From Rhodobacter sp. (GTDB lineage Bacteria > Pseudomonadota > Alphaproteobacteria > Rhodobacterales > Rhodobacteraceae): 64,000 bases of DNA. The stretch is from contig JADCEL010000061.1 in assembly GCA_020250125.1 (NCBI GenBank), positions 1 through 64,000 of the forward strand. Direction: 5' to 3'. Shown here one piece after another: positions 40,590 through 50,932 of this stretch. The position numbers and the translations under genes were made by a program. The notes below the pieces were generated by a model that saw nothing but the letters and a program-made list of their open reading frames with translations, ran no database searches and was not told the DNA's origin. Position 1 is the first letter of the stretch. Each line of letters starts with the position of its first letter.

Positions 40590-41540
40590 TCAGCGCAATC
40601 GGGCACGCGCCGCCGCCCGGTCGATTGCCGCCAGCACCGCGTCCGGATCCGCATGATGCGGCATGTGACCGATGCCGGGCAACAGGGTCAGCGCCGCATC
40701 GGGCAGCAGCGTGCTGAGCGGGATGGCATGGATGCCGGCGGGCACGATGGTATCGGCGGTGCCGTGCACAATCTCGACCGGCACCGCCAGCCGCGCATAG
40801 GCCTGCGACATCTCGACGATAAACGGGCGCAATCCGTTGACCTGCCGCGCATTGGTGCCAAGGCTTGCCGGGCGCAAGGTAAGCCCGGCCCCCACATATT
40901 CCGCATAGCCCGCAGGCACCGGATCGGGCGCAAAGATGCTGGCGATTGTGCCCCGTGTCTGCGACAGGGGCGCAAAAGCCGATACCAGGGGCACCGCCAC
41001 GGCGCGGCCCAGACGGCCGGATGTCAGGCTGTACCAGCCGCCAAGCCCGCCTGGCCACGGCATGGTCGCCCCGCCAAGAAGCACCAGCGCGCCGGTGCCA
41101 TCCGCGTCCTGCAAGGCCCAGGCCAAGGCAACGGCCCCGCCATAGCTGTGCCCCAGGATCACGGGCCGCTCTGCGCCCAATTGGCGCGCGGCATCGCGCA
41201 GGATGCGGGCCTGTCCCTGCGGGCTGATGCCGGCCTGTCCGGCATCATCCGACCAGCCAAGGCCGGGCCGGTCAAAGACGATGACGCGGCAGCGCACGGC
41301 AAGCCGCCGTGCCAGATCGAAGGTGAAGTCGCGGGTGTTGCCGCTGGCACCGTGGATCAGGACAACATCAGGCCCGGTGCCTGACACATCGGCATGAACG
41401 GCCCGTCCGTTTACCCGCAGGATCGTGCCCGTCGGCGGATAGGCCGCTTCCGCCGCCGCCCTGCGGGCAGAGACACGGCGGCCCACCACGGCGGCACTTC
41501 CCCCGATCAGGGCGGCGGCGATGAAAACACTAGCGGCCAA
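40590..41540 (-). CDS. Alpha/beta hydrolase
   Basis: The 316-residue protein has a hydrophobic N-terminal anchor ([15 protein letters not shown]), the oxyanion region [13 protein letters not shown], the nucleophile elbow GHSYGG, and later Asp and His candidates in HGTADTIVP and GIGHMPHH. It is probably a membrane-anchored esterase or lipase-like enzyme. The only fitting start is TTG at 41540, which overlaps the metA stop by 11 bp. The substrate is unknown. Confidence 0.82.
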   Translation of the reverse strand: MAASVFIAAALIGGSAAVVGRRVSARRAAAEAAYPPTGTILRVNGRAVHADVSGTGPDVVLIHGASGNTRDFTFDLARRLAVRCRVIVFDRPGLGWSDDAGQAGISPQGQARILRDAARQLGAERPVILGHSYGGAVALAWALQDADGTGALVLLGGATMPWPGGLGGWYSLTSGRLGRAVAVPLVSAFAPLSQTRGTIASIFAPDPVPAGYAEYVGAGLTLRPASLGTNARQVNGLRPFIVEMSQAYARLAVPVEIVHGTADTIVPAGIHAIPLSTLLPDAALTLLPGIGHMPHHADPDAVLAAIDRAAARARLR

Positions 41541-42447
41541 TGTCCGTGATTTCGTAGGGCGTTGACTGATAGATCTCGTTGATCCAGTTGCCGTAGAGAA
41601 GATGGGCGTGGCTTCTCCAGCGGTTCAGCGGCGGTTTTGCGGGATCGTCATCGGGATAATAGTTCTGCGGCACATTGATCGGGGTGCCATTGGCAATGTC
41701 GCGGTCGTATTCCTGCTTCAGCGTGTCGCTGTCGTATTCGAAGTGATTGAAGATATACAGCGCGCGATGCGCCGCATCCTCGATCAGGCAGGGGCCGGCC
41801 TGATCCGATGCCAGCAGCGTGACAAGGCCGGGGCGTGCATCGACCTCGGCCTGGCGCACCTCGGTCCAGCGGCTGACGGGGATGACGAAATCGTCTGAAA
41901 ACCCGCGCAGCAACGGTGATCCCTGCACCAGGGTCCGGTGACGGAAACAGCCAAAGGCCTTGGCGGGCAGCCTGTGTTTGGCGATGCCGTGAAAATGCCA
42001 CAGCATCGCCATGCCGCCCCAGCAGACAGCGAATGTGGAATGGATGTTCGTCTGGGTCCAGGCCATCACCTGCCGCAATTCGTCCCAATAGGTGACCTCT
42101 TCAAACGGCAGATGTTCAATCGGGGCACCGGTGATGATGAGGCCGTCGAATTTTTCATCGCGGACCGCCTGAAACGGCCGGTAGAATTCCTCCATATGCG
42201 CGGCGGCGGTGTTGCGCGACTGGTGGTCGGACATGCGGATCAGCTGCAGGTCGATCTGCAGCGGCGTGGCCCCGATCAGCCGCGCGAACTGGGTTTCGGT
42301 CTGGATCTTCTTCGGCATCAGGTTGAGCAGGGCGATTTTCAGCGGTCTTATGTCCTGCCGCGCCGCCCGTTCGGGCGACATCACCATGACGCCTTCGTTC
42401 CGCAGAACGTCAAAGGCGGGCAGGGTGGCGGGCAGGGTGATGGGCAT
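41530..42447 (-). CDS. metA: Homoserine O-acyltransferase MetA
   Basis: The 305-residue protein contains [20 protein letters not shown]-type N-terminus, the nucleophile region [12 protein letters not shown] and [21 protein letters not shown] with catalytic His/Glu. It acylates homoserine, the first step of methionine synthesis. Whether it uses succinyl- or acetyl-CoA cannot be told by eye; many MetA proteins outside enterobacteria use acetyl-CoA. It lies 29 bp after a P-loop protein gene. Confidence 0.93.
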   Translation of the reverse strand: MPITLPATLPAFDVLRNEGVMVMSPERAARQDIRPLKIALLNLMPKKIQTETQFARLIGATPLQIDLQLIRMSDHQSRNTAAAHMEEFYRPFQAVRDEKFDGLIITGAPIEHLPFEEVTYWDELRQVMAWTQTNIHSTFAVCWGGMAMLWHFHGIAKHRLPAKAFGCFRHRTLVQGSPLLRGFSDDFVIPVSRWTEVRQAEVDARPGLVTLLASDQAGPCLIEDAAHRALYIFNHFEYDSDTLKQEYDRDIANGTPINVPQNYYPDDDPAKPPLNRWRSHAHLLYGNWINEIYQSTPYEITDIGR

Positions 42448-42476
42448 GGGCGTCTTTCCTGTGGCAAGGGCGTTAC

Positions 42477-43346
42477 TTAGGCGTCTTCGCCGCGCCGCTC
42501 AAGGGCGCGGGCGACCAGCGCGGTGAAACCGGTGGCATCGCGGACCTGTGCCACCCCGTCTGCGGTAACGGTGATCCCCCAGCGCGCCATGGCGGCATAA
42601 AGGGGCTGGCGGTGGTCCAGCAGGCGGGCATAGGCGAAGCGCAGGAAGGCATCGGGGTTGACCCGGTCTTCCGCAATGCCTTCCCGGTTCAGGTAATCTG
42701 CCCAGACCGTCTTCAGGAAATCGGGCCGGTAATAGATCGGCTTCGGCGCACGGTCGAAGCGGCGGATCAGCTCGGCGCGGTGCGCATCGGTTCCCTTGAT
42801 CCAGACCGGCAGCACCGTGTCTGCCAGCGTGGTCATGACCGGATCGGCGGGATCGTATGGATCGACCACCTCGCAGATCGATCCACCCGAATCGCAGACG
42901 AAATTGCGGTATCCGTAGAGGTCCAGCGCGCGCTGCACAAAACGCGGCGTGTCAAGCAGGGCCGAGATTTCCGCCTCGCGGTGCTGGGCCTGACGGCGCA
43001 GATATTCATCAAAAGGCACGCCCCCCCGTGCAGGATCGCCCGGTTTGCCCAGATAGGTCGACAGCGGTGCCAGATTGTTGAAGGTGATGTTGGACGCGAT
43101 ACAGACCGAGTCCGTCATCAGCAGTTCGCGCAACAGCGGAACCTTCATCGCCTCGCGCTTGAAATTGTCGGCGATGTGCTCGCCCATGTAGCGGGTGCCG
43201 ATGCGGTAATCGATGGAATAGTGAAACCAGTGATCCTGATCGCGCAGCAAGCTCGCCAGATGCGTCTTGCCAAGGCCGGACATGCCGAACAGCAGCACGC
43301 GCTTGTGATCTGCCGCCTGCCAGTCCTTCGCCGAATGATAGATCAT
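42477..43346 (-). CDS. P-loop ATPase-like protein of unknown function
   Basis: The 289-residue protein has a Walker A motif [17 protein letters not shown] at about residues 18-34, like shikimate or adenylate kinase-type P-loop NTPases. [17 protein letters not shown] follows, and a possible [16 protein letters not shown] segment around the middle may serve in Walker B. It is not a recognised enzyme. It is the first gene of the metA string, with ATG at 43346. It could be a small-molecule kinase or regulator. Confidence 0.65.
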   Translation of the reverse strand: MIYHSAKDWQAADHKRVLLFGMSGLGKTHLASLLRDQDHWFHYSIDYRIGTRYMGEHIADNFKREAMKVPLLRELLMTDSVCIASNITFNNLAPLSTYLGKPGDPARGGVPFDEYLRRQAQHREAEISALLDTPRFVQRALDLYGYRNFVCDSGGSICEVVDPYDPADPVMTTLADTVLPVWIKGTDAHRAELIRRFDRAPKPIYYRPDFLKTVWADYLNREGIAEDRVNPDAFLRFAYARLLDHRQPLYAAMARWGITVTADGVAQVRDATGFTALVARALERRGEDA

Positions 43347-43674
43347 GTGCCTGTCTCTTTGCCTGACGGCGGCTTGGTAGCGAAGGGGGCGGGGAAACTC
43401 ACGCGGAATCTTTGCGGGGCAGCAGGCACCCGTCGATGACCGGCAGGCCAGGGGCATCAGGGCGAAGCCCTGCCGCCGCGCGCCTGTGCGGGCCTTGCCC
43501 TGATGCCGGTGCCGTCCATGGACCCGGCGAAGCGGGCAGGCGCAGGTTGACGCCCCGCCATATGGTCCGGCACGGCTGCCTCAGCGTGACCGGTTGCGCA
43601 ACCGGCACGGCTTCCGGCACCGGCGCGCGATGCACCTTCGGGCCGCAGAAGCCGCGCGGTTGCACCCGGCCATT
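43347..43674. other. Intergenic region between the P-loop gene and alcohol dehydrogenase
   Basis: There is no credible gene in 328 bp. A perfect 16-bp palindrome CCGGTTGCGCAACCGG (43590-43605) lies about 70 bp beyond the dehydrogenase stop and could act as its terminator. Confidence 0.45.
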
Positions 43675-44703
43675 CTACCCGGGCGCGGCGGCTGACCCGG
43701 CGTCATGATGGCCCGGAACGACAAGAACCTTGACCTCGCCCGGACGGGCGGGGGCGCGCACGGCATCCGGCAGTTCGGCCAGCGGGATGCAGCGCGAAAT
43801 CAGCGCATCAACCTTGATGCGGCCCGCGCCGATCAGGGCCACGGCGCGGGCCTGGGTGAAGGGGTTCAGAAAGGCGGAATGAAGGGCAACTTCGCGCAGC
43901 AGCAGGTCAAGCGGTTCGATCGCAACCGTGGTACCGGCGGGCAGCACGCCCAGCAACACCGCACGGCCGCCGCGCCGGGTCAGCCGGGGGGCCGCAGCGA
44001 CGGTTTCGGGAACGCCTGCGCATTCCATGACAAGTTCGGCCCCGCCGGGCCATATCTCCAGCGCCGCCTGCGGGGTGGCGGCCACTGCGGTGGCCCCCAG
44101 CGACAGCGCAAGATCGCGCTTTGATGCCTGCCGGGTCACCAGCAGCGTCTCCGCCCCGGCGGCGCGGGCCAGCTGCAGGGTCAGCAGGCCGATCACGCCC
44201 CCGCCCAGGATGATCACCCGCTCGCCCGGTTTGGGGCTGCCGATGTCGATGCCATGCAGGCAGCAGGCCAGCGGTTCGCAGAACGCCCCATGGCGCGGAT
44301 CAAGACCGTCCGGAAGAACAAGGGCGCGGTGGGCGGGAAACACCGCGAATTCGGCAAAGCCACCGTCGCGGTGTACGCCCACGGCCTGAAGGGCGGTGCA
44401 AAGATTGACGCGCCCCTCAAGACAGGGCGGACAGCGCCCGCAGGCAATGTTGGGGTCGCAGGTGACGGTGCGCCCCAACAGACCGGGGTCTGTGCCGTCG
44501 CCCAGGGCGGTGACGGTGCCGGTGAACTCGTGGCCCAGGGTGACAGGGGGGGTGCAGGGAAACTCTCCCAGGAAAAGATGGCGGTCGGTGCCGCAGATGC
44601 CTGCGGCCAGAACCCGGACAAGCACCTCGCCGGGCCCGGGCACGGGCACCGGCACCTCGATCAACCGGATGTCGCCTGTGCGCATCAGTCTGGTTGCAAA
44701 CAT
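43675..44703 (-). CDS. Zinc-dependent medium-chain alcohol dehydrogenase
   Basis: The 342-residue protein has the catalytic zinc site AAGICGTDRHLF and TLGHEFTGTV, the structural zinc cluster CGRCPPCLEGRVNLC, and the NAD-binding turn ILGGGVIGLLTL. This is the sorbitol/threonine dehydrogenase branch; the sugar or alcohol substrate is not clear. The ATG at 44703 fits the domain start. It has no obvious operon partner. Confidence 0.88.
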   Translation of the reverse strand: MFATRLMRTGDIRLIEVPVPVPGPGEVLVRVLAAGICGTDRHLFLGEFPCTPPVTLGHEFTGTVTALGDGTDPGLLGRTVTCDPNIACGRCPPCLEGRVNLCTALQAVGVHRDGGFAEFAVFPAHRALVLPDGLDPRHGAFCEPLACCLHGIDIGSPKPGERVIILGGGVIGLLTLQLARAAGAETLLVTRQASKRDLALSLGATAVAATPQAALEIWPGGAELVMECAGVPETVAAAPRLTRRGGRAVLLGVLPAGTTVAIEPLDLLLREVALHSAFLNPFTQARAVALIGAGRIKVDALISRCIPLAELPDAVRAPARPGEVKVLVVPGHHDAGSAAAPG

Positions 44704-45567
44704 GCTGTCCCCCCTGTTGCCTGCAAGGGCAGACTGGCACAGGCCCCCCGCGTCAGGCAATGGCGGGAATTGGCGGCGCGGCCTGCGGCAGGCCCTCCTT
44801 GCTGAAGATTGCGACGTCTGTGGCGATCTGTGCCGCTGCACGTCCCCGGACGGATCGCGCCCCAGGCACCGGATACCCAAGGCAGGCGGCCCGGTCACGG
44901 AACCGCTTTTGCCCGGCCCGGCCAGGGCTGCCCGGCAGGGCGGTGACATGGCCCCAAGGCGGCCCGCTTCGGTTTGCATGCGGCGGAGATACCCGGTCAG
45001 AAGCCGCGCGACCGGCGCGGCATCCTGTGAGGTGGCACAGCACAGCCTGCCGGTCAGACAGATCGGCCCTATCCCGGTCGTCAATACCGCCAAAGTCCCG
45101 CACTGGCTTCGGTGCGGAAAAGAACGAATGATAACAGATCGTTATTGACACCTTCCAAGGTCAATCGGCCCAAGGACCCGGTTTCTGGCTGCCAGCCCCG
45201 CAAGGGCCGTCAGATGTCGTCGGCGGGCGTCACGCTGTGGATCGGCAGGCTTGGGAAACCGCGCGGTTCCATCACCCATTCGTGCCCGGGCACCCTCACG
45301 CGGTCTGGACAAACCGTGGTCCGGGTGTTACGGATGACGACAACCCGCAGTGCAAAGGCGGCACATGCCTGTTTTTCATACCCCGTCTGCTGTCCTGCGC
45401 CGCGTCCTGCGGACGCGCGGTGCCTTGGCGTCTTCTGCCGGGCTGGCAGCCTTTGGCCCGTTCTGCGCCCCCGTCCCGGACATCCGGGGGTGGCGGCCTG
45501 TGCAGTGCGCCCGACGTCACACTGTGGGCAGCGACAGCCGTGCCATTCGAACGGTCGCGGCAAGGCC
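44704..45567. other. Long intergenic region with no recognisable gene
   Basis: Several open frames cross this 864-bp region but none resembles a family or shows a ribosome-binding site. A short inverted repeat ATAAC-AGATC-GTTAT (45131-45145) next to TTGACA sits in a locally AT-rich patch and could be an operator. I see nothing else. Confidence 0.4.
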
Positions 45568-46803
45568 ATGAAGCCACTTCTTGCAGTCATCACTCTGTGC
45601 GGGTTTTTCCTTGGCGCATCCCAATCCGAGGGCTTGGGGGCGGCCGAGGCAGAACCTGCGCATTACCCGGTGGTCGGCACGGGACAGGACAGATGTTACA
45701 GCGAACGCGGCGATGCCATCGACTGCCCGGCGGCGGGGATGTTTCTGTCGGGGCAGGACGCGCAGCATCGCGGCAAGCGGCCCTGGTATCATGATAACGG
45801 CGACGGCACCGTTACGGATCAGGTGACGGGACTGGTCTGGGCAAAGGTGCCAGGCAGTCCGGTGGCGGTCGCCGATCTTGACGGTTTCGCCCATGCCAGC
45901 CGTCTTGGCGGCTACGATGACTGGCGCGTGCCGACGATCCGCGAGCTTTATTCGCTGATCGACTATCGCGGCAGCTATACGGGCGATCCGCGAACCTCGC
46001 GGCCCTATATCGACACTGCCGTCTTCGGTTTCGCCTATGGCACCGGCACGGGCCTCGGCGACGCCGCGCACGGCCCAAGGCCGATCGACGTGCAGGAATG
46101 GAGCGCGACATCCTATGTCCGCCGCACCATGAACGGCGACGAAACCGTCTTCGGCGTCAACTTCGCAGACGGCCGGATCAAGGGCTATCCGGTGATGGAC
46201 CCGGCCAACCGCATGAAAACGCCGAACCGGCTTGAGGTGCGGCTGGTTCGCGGCCCGGCCTATGGCCAGAACGATTTCAAGGCGGACAGCGAAACGGTGA
46301 CCGATCACGCGACGGGCCTTGTCTGGCAGCGGCGCGACGCGGCAGGGGCGCTGGGCTGGGCGGATGCCCTGGCCTATTGCGACGCACTTTCGCTGGGCGG
46401 ACGCGGCGACTGGCGGCTGCCGGATGCAAAGGAACTGCATTCGATCGTCGACTATTCCCGCGTTCCGGCCATCGATCCGCTGTTCGGTTTGGGCGACGGT
46501 CAGGTCTATCTCTGGTCATCAACCACGCATCTTGAGGGGCCGCCCCCGGCGTCAGAGCGCAACCGCGCCTTCTCGCACAGCGGCGAGCTTGCGGTCTATG
46601 CGGCAATCGGGCCGGCGATGGGTTACATGGAAATCCCGCCCGGATCGGGGCAGCGCCGCTGGCTTGACGTTCATGGCGCGGGGGCGATGCGCAGCGACCC
46701 CAAGACGGCAAGTCCCGGTGCCTTCCCCGGGGGTTTCGGCCCGCAGGGCGATGATGTCCGCGGACATCATCACGTCCTTTGCGTCAGCGATCTGGCCGGG
46801 TGA
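45568..46803 (+). CDS. Exported protein with two DUF1566 (Lcl C-terminal) domains
   Basis: The 411-residue protein has a signal peptide (MKPLLAVITLCGFFLGAS). Two copies of the DUF1566 pattern follow: DNGDGTVTDQVTGLVWAK with YDDWRVPTIRELYSLIDY (about residues 75-135), and VTDHATGLVWQR with GDWRLPDAKELHSIVDY (about 235-290). The fold is related to C-type-lectin/FGE-like surface domains. Its role is unknown. The ATG at 45568 follows AAGG; the track's 150-residue extension is intergenic. Confidence 0.78.
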   Translation: MKPLLAVITLCGFFLGASQSEGLGAAEAEPAHYPVVGTGQDRCYSERGDAIDCPAAGMFLSGQDAQHRGKRPWYHDNGDGTVTDQVTGLVWAKVPGSPVAVADLDGFAHASRLGGYDDWRVPTIRELYSLIDYRGSYTGDPRTSRPYIDTAVFGFAYGTGTGLGDAAHGPRPIDVQEWSATSYVRRTMNGDETVFGVNFADGRIKGYPVMDPANRMKTPNRLEVRLVRGPAYGQNDFKADSETVTDHATGLVWQRRDAAGALGWADALAYCDALSLGGRGDWRLPDAKELHSIVDYSRVPAIDPLFGLGDGQVYLWSSTTHLEGPPPASERNRAFSHSGELAVYAAIGPAMGYMEIPPGSGQRRWLDVHGAGAMRSDPKTASPGAFPGGFGPQGDDVRGHHHVLCVSDLAG

Positions 46804-47125
46804 GGGTGGCCGACCGCACCCGGCACGTCGAGCACTGCGCCTGTTGCGTTTCGTGCCGTGGCCTGCGCGCCCCCCGAATTGCCGCCATGGTCTGTTCGGG
46901 TCTGTCCGGTTCATCGCCGACCTTTCGTAACCGTCAAGGCCCAGCCACCGGTGCGGCCGCAGGCCGGAACGGCAAAGCGCCGGATCGCCGATCTGCCCGG
47001 CCCGCGATGCCAAGGCGGCGCTGACCGCCATCATCCCCCAGCAGTTGCCGTTGCATGTGTTGATGCCGTTCAGGCGGGTATGGTGCAGTCCGGCACAGGC
47101 CAGGACAGGCACAAAGGGAAAAGGA
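46804..47125. other. Intergenic region between convergent DUF1566 gene and guaA
   Basis: No gene is seen. CCGGGTG/CACCCGG (46796-46823) forms a 7-bp hairpin around the DUF1566 stop codon and may be a weak terminator. Confidence 0.4.
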
Positions 47126-48682
47126 TCATTCCCACTCGATGGTGCCGGGCGGTTTTGAGGTGATGTCATAGGTCACCCGGTTGATGCCGCGCACCTCGTT
47201 GATGATCCGCGTTGCGGTTTCCCCCAGAAAGTCATGGGTGAAGGGATAGTAATCCGCCGTCATCCCGTCCACCGACGTCACCGCCCGCAGCGCGCAGGCA
47301 TGGTCATAGGTGCGCCCGTCGCCCATCACGCCCACGGTCTTGACCGGCAGCAGGGCCACGAAGGCCTGCCAGATCTCGTCATACAGACCATGCCTGCGGA
47401 TCTGGTCGATGAAAACGGCGTCGGCCTGGCGCAGGATCGCCAGCTTTTCGCGGGTGACCTCGCCGGGGCAGCGGATGGCAAGGCCGGGGCCGGGAAAGGG
47501 ATGACGCCCGATGAAGCCCGGCGGCAGGCCAAGTTCGCGGCCAAGGGCGCGCACCTCGTCCTTGAACAGTTCGCGCAGCGGTTCCACCAGGGTCATGCCC
47601 ATCTTTTCGGGCAGGCCGCCGACATTGTGGTGCGATTTGATGGTGACAGAGGGGCCGCCGGAAAAGCTGACCGATTCGATCACATCCGGATAGAGCGTGC
47701 CCTGCGCCAGAAACCGCGCGCCGCCCACCGATCTGGCATGTTTTTCGAACACCTCGATGAACAGCCGCCCGATGGTCCTGCGCTTGACCTCGGGGTCGCT
47801 GACGCCGTCAAGCGCGGCAAGGAACAGGTCGGACTCGTCGGCATGGATCAGCGGCATGTTGTAATGGTCGCGGAACATGGTCACGACCTGCCCGGCCTCG
47901 TCCTGGCGCAGCAGGCCATGATCGACGAAGACGCAAGTCAGCTGATCGCCGATGGCCTCGTGGATCAGCACGGCGGCCACCGAACTGTCGACCCCGCCCG
48001 ACAGCCCGCAGATCACCTTTTCGCCGCCCACCTGGGCGCGAATCCTGGCAATTGCGTCGTCGCGGTAGGCACCCATCGTCCAGTCACCGCGAAAGCCGGC
48101 AAGGCGGACGAAATTGCCGTAAAGTTTCGCGCCCTTGGGGGTGTGGTGTACTTCGGGGTGGAACTGCACGGCAAAGAACCGGCGCGCGGGATCGGCGGTG
48201 ATGGCGAAAGGCGCATTGGGCGAGGTGCCGTAAACCTGAAATCCGGGCGCGATTTCAGACACATGGTCGCCGTGGCTCATCCAGACCTGTTCGCGGCCCT
48301 GGTCAAACCATCCCTCCAGCAGCGCAAGCCGGTCTGCCGTTGGGGTCACAAAGGCGCGGCCGAACTCTGCGGTGCCCTGCCCGCGTTCCACCTTGCCGCC
48401 CAGGCAGTGCATCATCACCTGCTGGCCATAGCAGATGCCCAGGATCGGCACGCCAAGGTCAAAGACCGACCTCGGGGGCATCGGCGCGCCATCGGCAAAG
48501 ACCGAGGCAGGCCCGCCCGAGAAGATAACCGCCTTTGGCGCAAAGTCTGCCAGGAAGGTGTCCGTCACCTTCTGGAACGGATGAATCTCGCAATACACGC
48601 CCAACTCGCGCAGGCGGCGCGCGATCAGCTGCGTCACCTGGCTGCCGAAATCGATGATCAGAAGGCGCTCATGCTGGATCAT
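47126..48682 (-). CDS. guaA: GMP synthase (glutamine-hydrolysing)
   Basis: The 518-residue protein combines a class I glutamine amidotransferase domain (catalytic [16 protein letters not shown]) with an ATP pyrophosphatase domain ([16 protein letters not shown]) and the GMP synthetase C-terminal dimer domain ending KPPGTIEWE. It converts XMP to GMP. The ATG at 48682 ([13 protein letters not shown]) is used. It is divergent from the MttB-family gene. Confidence 0.96.
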   Translation of the reverse strand: MIQHERLLIIDFGSQVTQLIARRLRELGVYCEIHPFQKVTDTFLADFAPKAVIFSGGPASVFADGAPMPPRSVFDLGVPILGICYGQQVMMHCLGGKVERGQGTAEFGRAFVTPTADRLALLEGWFDQGREQVWMSHGDHVSEIAPGFQVYGTSPNAPFAITADPARRFFAVQFHPEVHHTPKGAKLYGNFVRLAGFRGDWTMGAYRDDAIARIRAQVGGEKVICGLSGGVDSSVAAVLIHEAIGDQLTCVFVDHGLLRQDEAGQVVTMFRDHYNMPLIHADESDLFLAALDGVSDPEVKRRTIGRLFIEVFEKHARSVGGARFLAQGTLYPDVIESVSFSGGPSVTIKSHHNVGGLPEKMGMTLVEPLRELFKDEVRALGRELGLPPGFIGRHPFPGPGLAIRCPGEVTREKLAILRQADAVFIDQIRRHGLYDEIWQAFVALLPVKTVGVMGDGRTYDHACALRAVTSVDGMTADYYPFTHDFLGETATRIINEVRGINRVTYDITSKPPGTIEWE

Positions 48683-48881
48683 CTGCGCGGGATAGCGGCA
48701 GGGGGGGCACTTCGCAAGGGGGCGCGGCGCGGGCGGGGGTCTTGCACCACCGGCCCTGACCGGAAGCGACATGGGGCAATGTCGGTTTTGCCCCGCAGGT
48801 GACGATTCCGCAGGGCGGGACGGCCGGGATTGCGGGCATAACCGGCGCAGTTCCCGAAAGACCGGGCACGGAGGATTCCTG

Positions 48882-50429
48882 ATGAACGATGCGGCAGTGG
48901 CGGGGCGGCGGGCACGGGGCGGCGGCGGATCGGCACGGCGGGCAGAGCGGACTGCGGTCAGCTTTGACGTGGCAGGCTATATCCGGCGCAACATCCCGAA
49001 TTTCGAGATCCTGAACGAAGAAGCCCTTCAGATCATCGAATGGAATGCCGAAACCGTGCTGGAAGAGATCGGCGTCAACTTTGTTGACAACCCGCAGGCG
49101 CTTGACCGGTGGCGGGCCGCCGGGGCCACGGTGACGGCAGAGCGCGTTCATATTCCGCGTGGACTTGCCCGCAGGCTGTGCGCCACCGCCCCGTTGGGCT
49201 TTACCCAGCACGCGCGCAACCCGGCGCGGTCGGTCGAGGTGGGCGGGCGCAACCTTGTCCTGGCCCCGGTATACGGCCCGCCCTTTGTGCGCGACCGCGA
49301 CGGCGGGCGGCGCTATGCCACCATCGCCGATTTCCGCAATTTCGTGAAGCTGGGCTATATGTCGAAATGGCTGCACCATTCGGGCGGCACGGTGTGCGAG
49401 CCTACGGATGTGCCGGTGAACAAGCGCCACCTCGACATGCTGCTGGCGCATATGGAACTGTCGGACAAACCCTTTATGGGATCGGTGACCGAACCCGTCC
49501 GGGCGCAGGATTCCATCGAGATGTGCGAGATCCTGTTCGGCAAGGACTTTGTTGCGCAGAACACGGTGATGACCTCGCTCATCAACATCAATTCGCCGCT
49601 GACCTTTGATTCGACGATGATGGGCGCGCTGGAGGTTTATGCCCGCGCCGGGCAGGCCGCGATCATCAGCCCCTTCATCGTCGGCGGGGCCATGGCCCCC
49701 GTGACCGTGGCGGGTACGCTGACCCAGGTTCTGGCCGAAGTTCTGGCCGGCGTGGCCTATTCGCAGCTGGTCCGGCCCGGTGCCCCGGTGATCTTCGGGG
49801 CCTTTGTGACCAGCATCGACATGAATTCTGGCGCGCCGACCTTCGGTACGCCAGAGGCGTCGCATATCACCTATGGCGCGGGTCAACTGGCGCGCCGGCT
49901 GGGTCTGCCCTACCGCTCGGGCGGGGCCTTCTGCGGATCGAAACTTCCCGATGCGCAGGCGGCCTATGAAAGCGCCAATTCGCTGAACATGGCGCTCTTG
50001 TCGGGTGTCAATTTCATGCTGCATGCCTGCGGCTGGCTGGAAGGCGGCCTGGTGTCGTCTTACGAGAAGTTCGTCATGGACGCCGATCAACTTGGCACGC
50101 TGCACCATCTGGCCAAAGGCATCATCATGGATGAGAACGGCCAGGGCATGGACGCCATCCGCGAAGTCGGTCCGGGCGGTCATTACCTGGGCTGCAGCCA
50201 TACGCAGGCGAATTTCAAAAGTGCCTTCTGGCGGTCGGACCTGTTCGACTACAAGCCGTTCGAGACCTGGGACGAGGAAGGCGCGCGCGACACCGAAGCG
50301 CTGGCGGCAGAGCGTGTCGCCAGGATGCTGGGCGATTACCAGCCGCCCGCCCTGGACCAGGGTACGGCCGAGGCGCTGCGGGACTATGTGGCGCGCAAGA
50401 AGGCTTCGGTCCCCGACGCCTTCATCTGA
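48882..50429 (+). CDS. MttB-family trimethylamine methyltransferase-like protein
   Basis: The 515-residue protein has the MttB fold pattern ([59 protein letters not shown]). The frame is open throughout, so it lacks an in-frame amber pyrrolysine codon. It belongs to the non-Pyl branch, some members of which demethylate glycine betaine or other quaternary amines with a corrinoid protein. No corrinoid protein gene is adjacent. A GGAGGATT ribosome-binding site precedes the ATG at 48882. Confidence 0.88.
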   Translation: MNDAAVAGRRARGGGGSARRAERTAVSFDVAGYIRRNIPNFEILNEEALQIIEWNAETVLEEIGVNFVDNPQALDRWRAAGATVTAERVHIPRGLARRLCATAPLGFTQHARNPARSVEVGGRNLVLAPVYGPPFVRDRDGGRRYATIADFRNFVKLGYMSKWLHHSGGTVCEPTDVPVNKRHLDMLLAHMELSDKPFMGSVTEPVRAQDSIEMCEILFGKDFVAQNTVMTSLININSPLTFDSTMMGALEVYARAGQAAIISPFIVGGAMAPVTVAGTLTQVLAEVLAGVAYSQLVRPGAPVIFGAFVTSIDMNSGAPTFGTPEASHITYGAGQLARRLGLPYRSGGAFCGSKLPDAQAAYESANSLNMALLSGVNFMLHACGWLEGGLVSSYEKFVMDADQLGTLHHLAKGIIMDENGQGMDAIREVGPGGHYLGCSHTQANFKSAFWRSDLFDYKPFETWDEEGARDTEALAAERVARMLGDYQPPALDQGTAEALRDYVARKKASVPDAFI

Positions 50430-50452
50430 TCTTTCCCGCCCATCTGCCGAAC

Positions 50453-50484
50453 GCGCCGCCGGTCCTGCCGGCGGCGCCTTTCCT
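50453..50484 (+). terminator. Hairpin terminator after the MttB-family gene
   Basis: GCGCCGCCGG and CCGGCGGCGC form a perfect 10-bp stem with a 5-nt loop, followed by CTTTCCT, 24 bp after the stop codon. Confidence 0.75.
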
Positions 50485-50493
50485 GTTGCGGGG

Positions 50494-50784
50494 TTAGCGC
50501 AGCGGGTCGCGCGGCAGCAGGCGTGCCTCGGCCATCAGGGCAATCAGCAGATCGACATGGCGGACCGGATTGTACCCGGTGGCCCCGGTCTTGCGGACCT
50601 CTTCGACCTCATCTTCCGCCTCCAGAAGCCGGGCGACCGAGATCGGCGGCGGCGGGGCGGCACCCATGCCGATCAGGCGGCGCAAGTCGCGGTCGCGCCG
50701 GTAATCCGGCAGACCAAGGCGTGCCGCCTGAATCAAAAGCCGGGGACGCTGTAACCTGGCGATGTGGCTGCGCAGTTCCGTCAT
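50494..50784 (-). CDS. DUF6477 family protein
   Basis: The 96-residue protein reads MTELRSHIARLQRPRLLIQA then LGLPDYRRDRDLRRLIG and ends with LIALMAEARLLPRD, a pattern common in Rhodobacteraceae DUF6477 proteins. It has no membrane or signal segment. Its function is unknown. The ATG at 50784 replaces the track's longer start. It is divergent from the DUF6456 gene. Confidence 0.75.
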   Translation of the reverse strand: MTELRSHIARLQRPRLLIQAARLGLPDYRRDRDLRRLIGMGAAPPPPISVARLLEAEDEVEEVRKTGATGYNPVRHVDLLIALMAEARLLPRDPLR

Positions 50785-50932
50785 GAGAGGCCTCCAGATG
50801 GGGAAGGTCCACTCTGCCCTGCCGCAACCGGGCGTTGCGCAAACTGGCGCGCGGCGCACGCGGGGTTACGGATTGCTTTAGAAATTGTAAAGAATTATCG
50901 GCAAAAGGCCAGCGTTAACAATCGGGTAGGAA

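Noticed and set aside
44753-45151. 132-codon minus-strand ORF upstream of the alcohol dehydrogenase
   Set aside because: The composition is non-coding-like and no motif or ribosome-binding site is seen.
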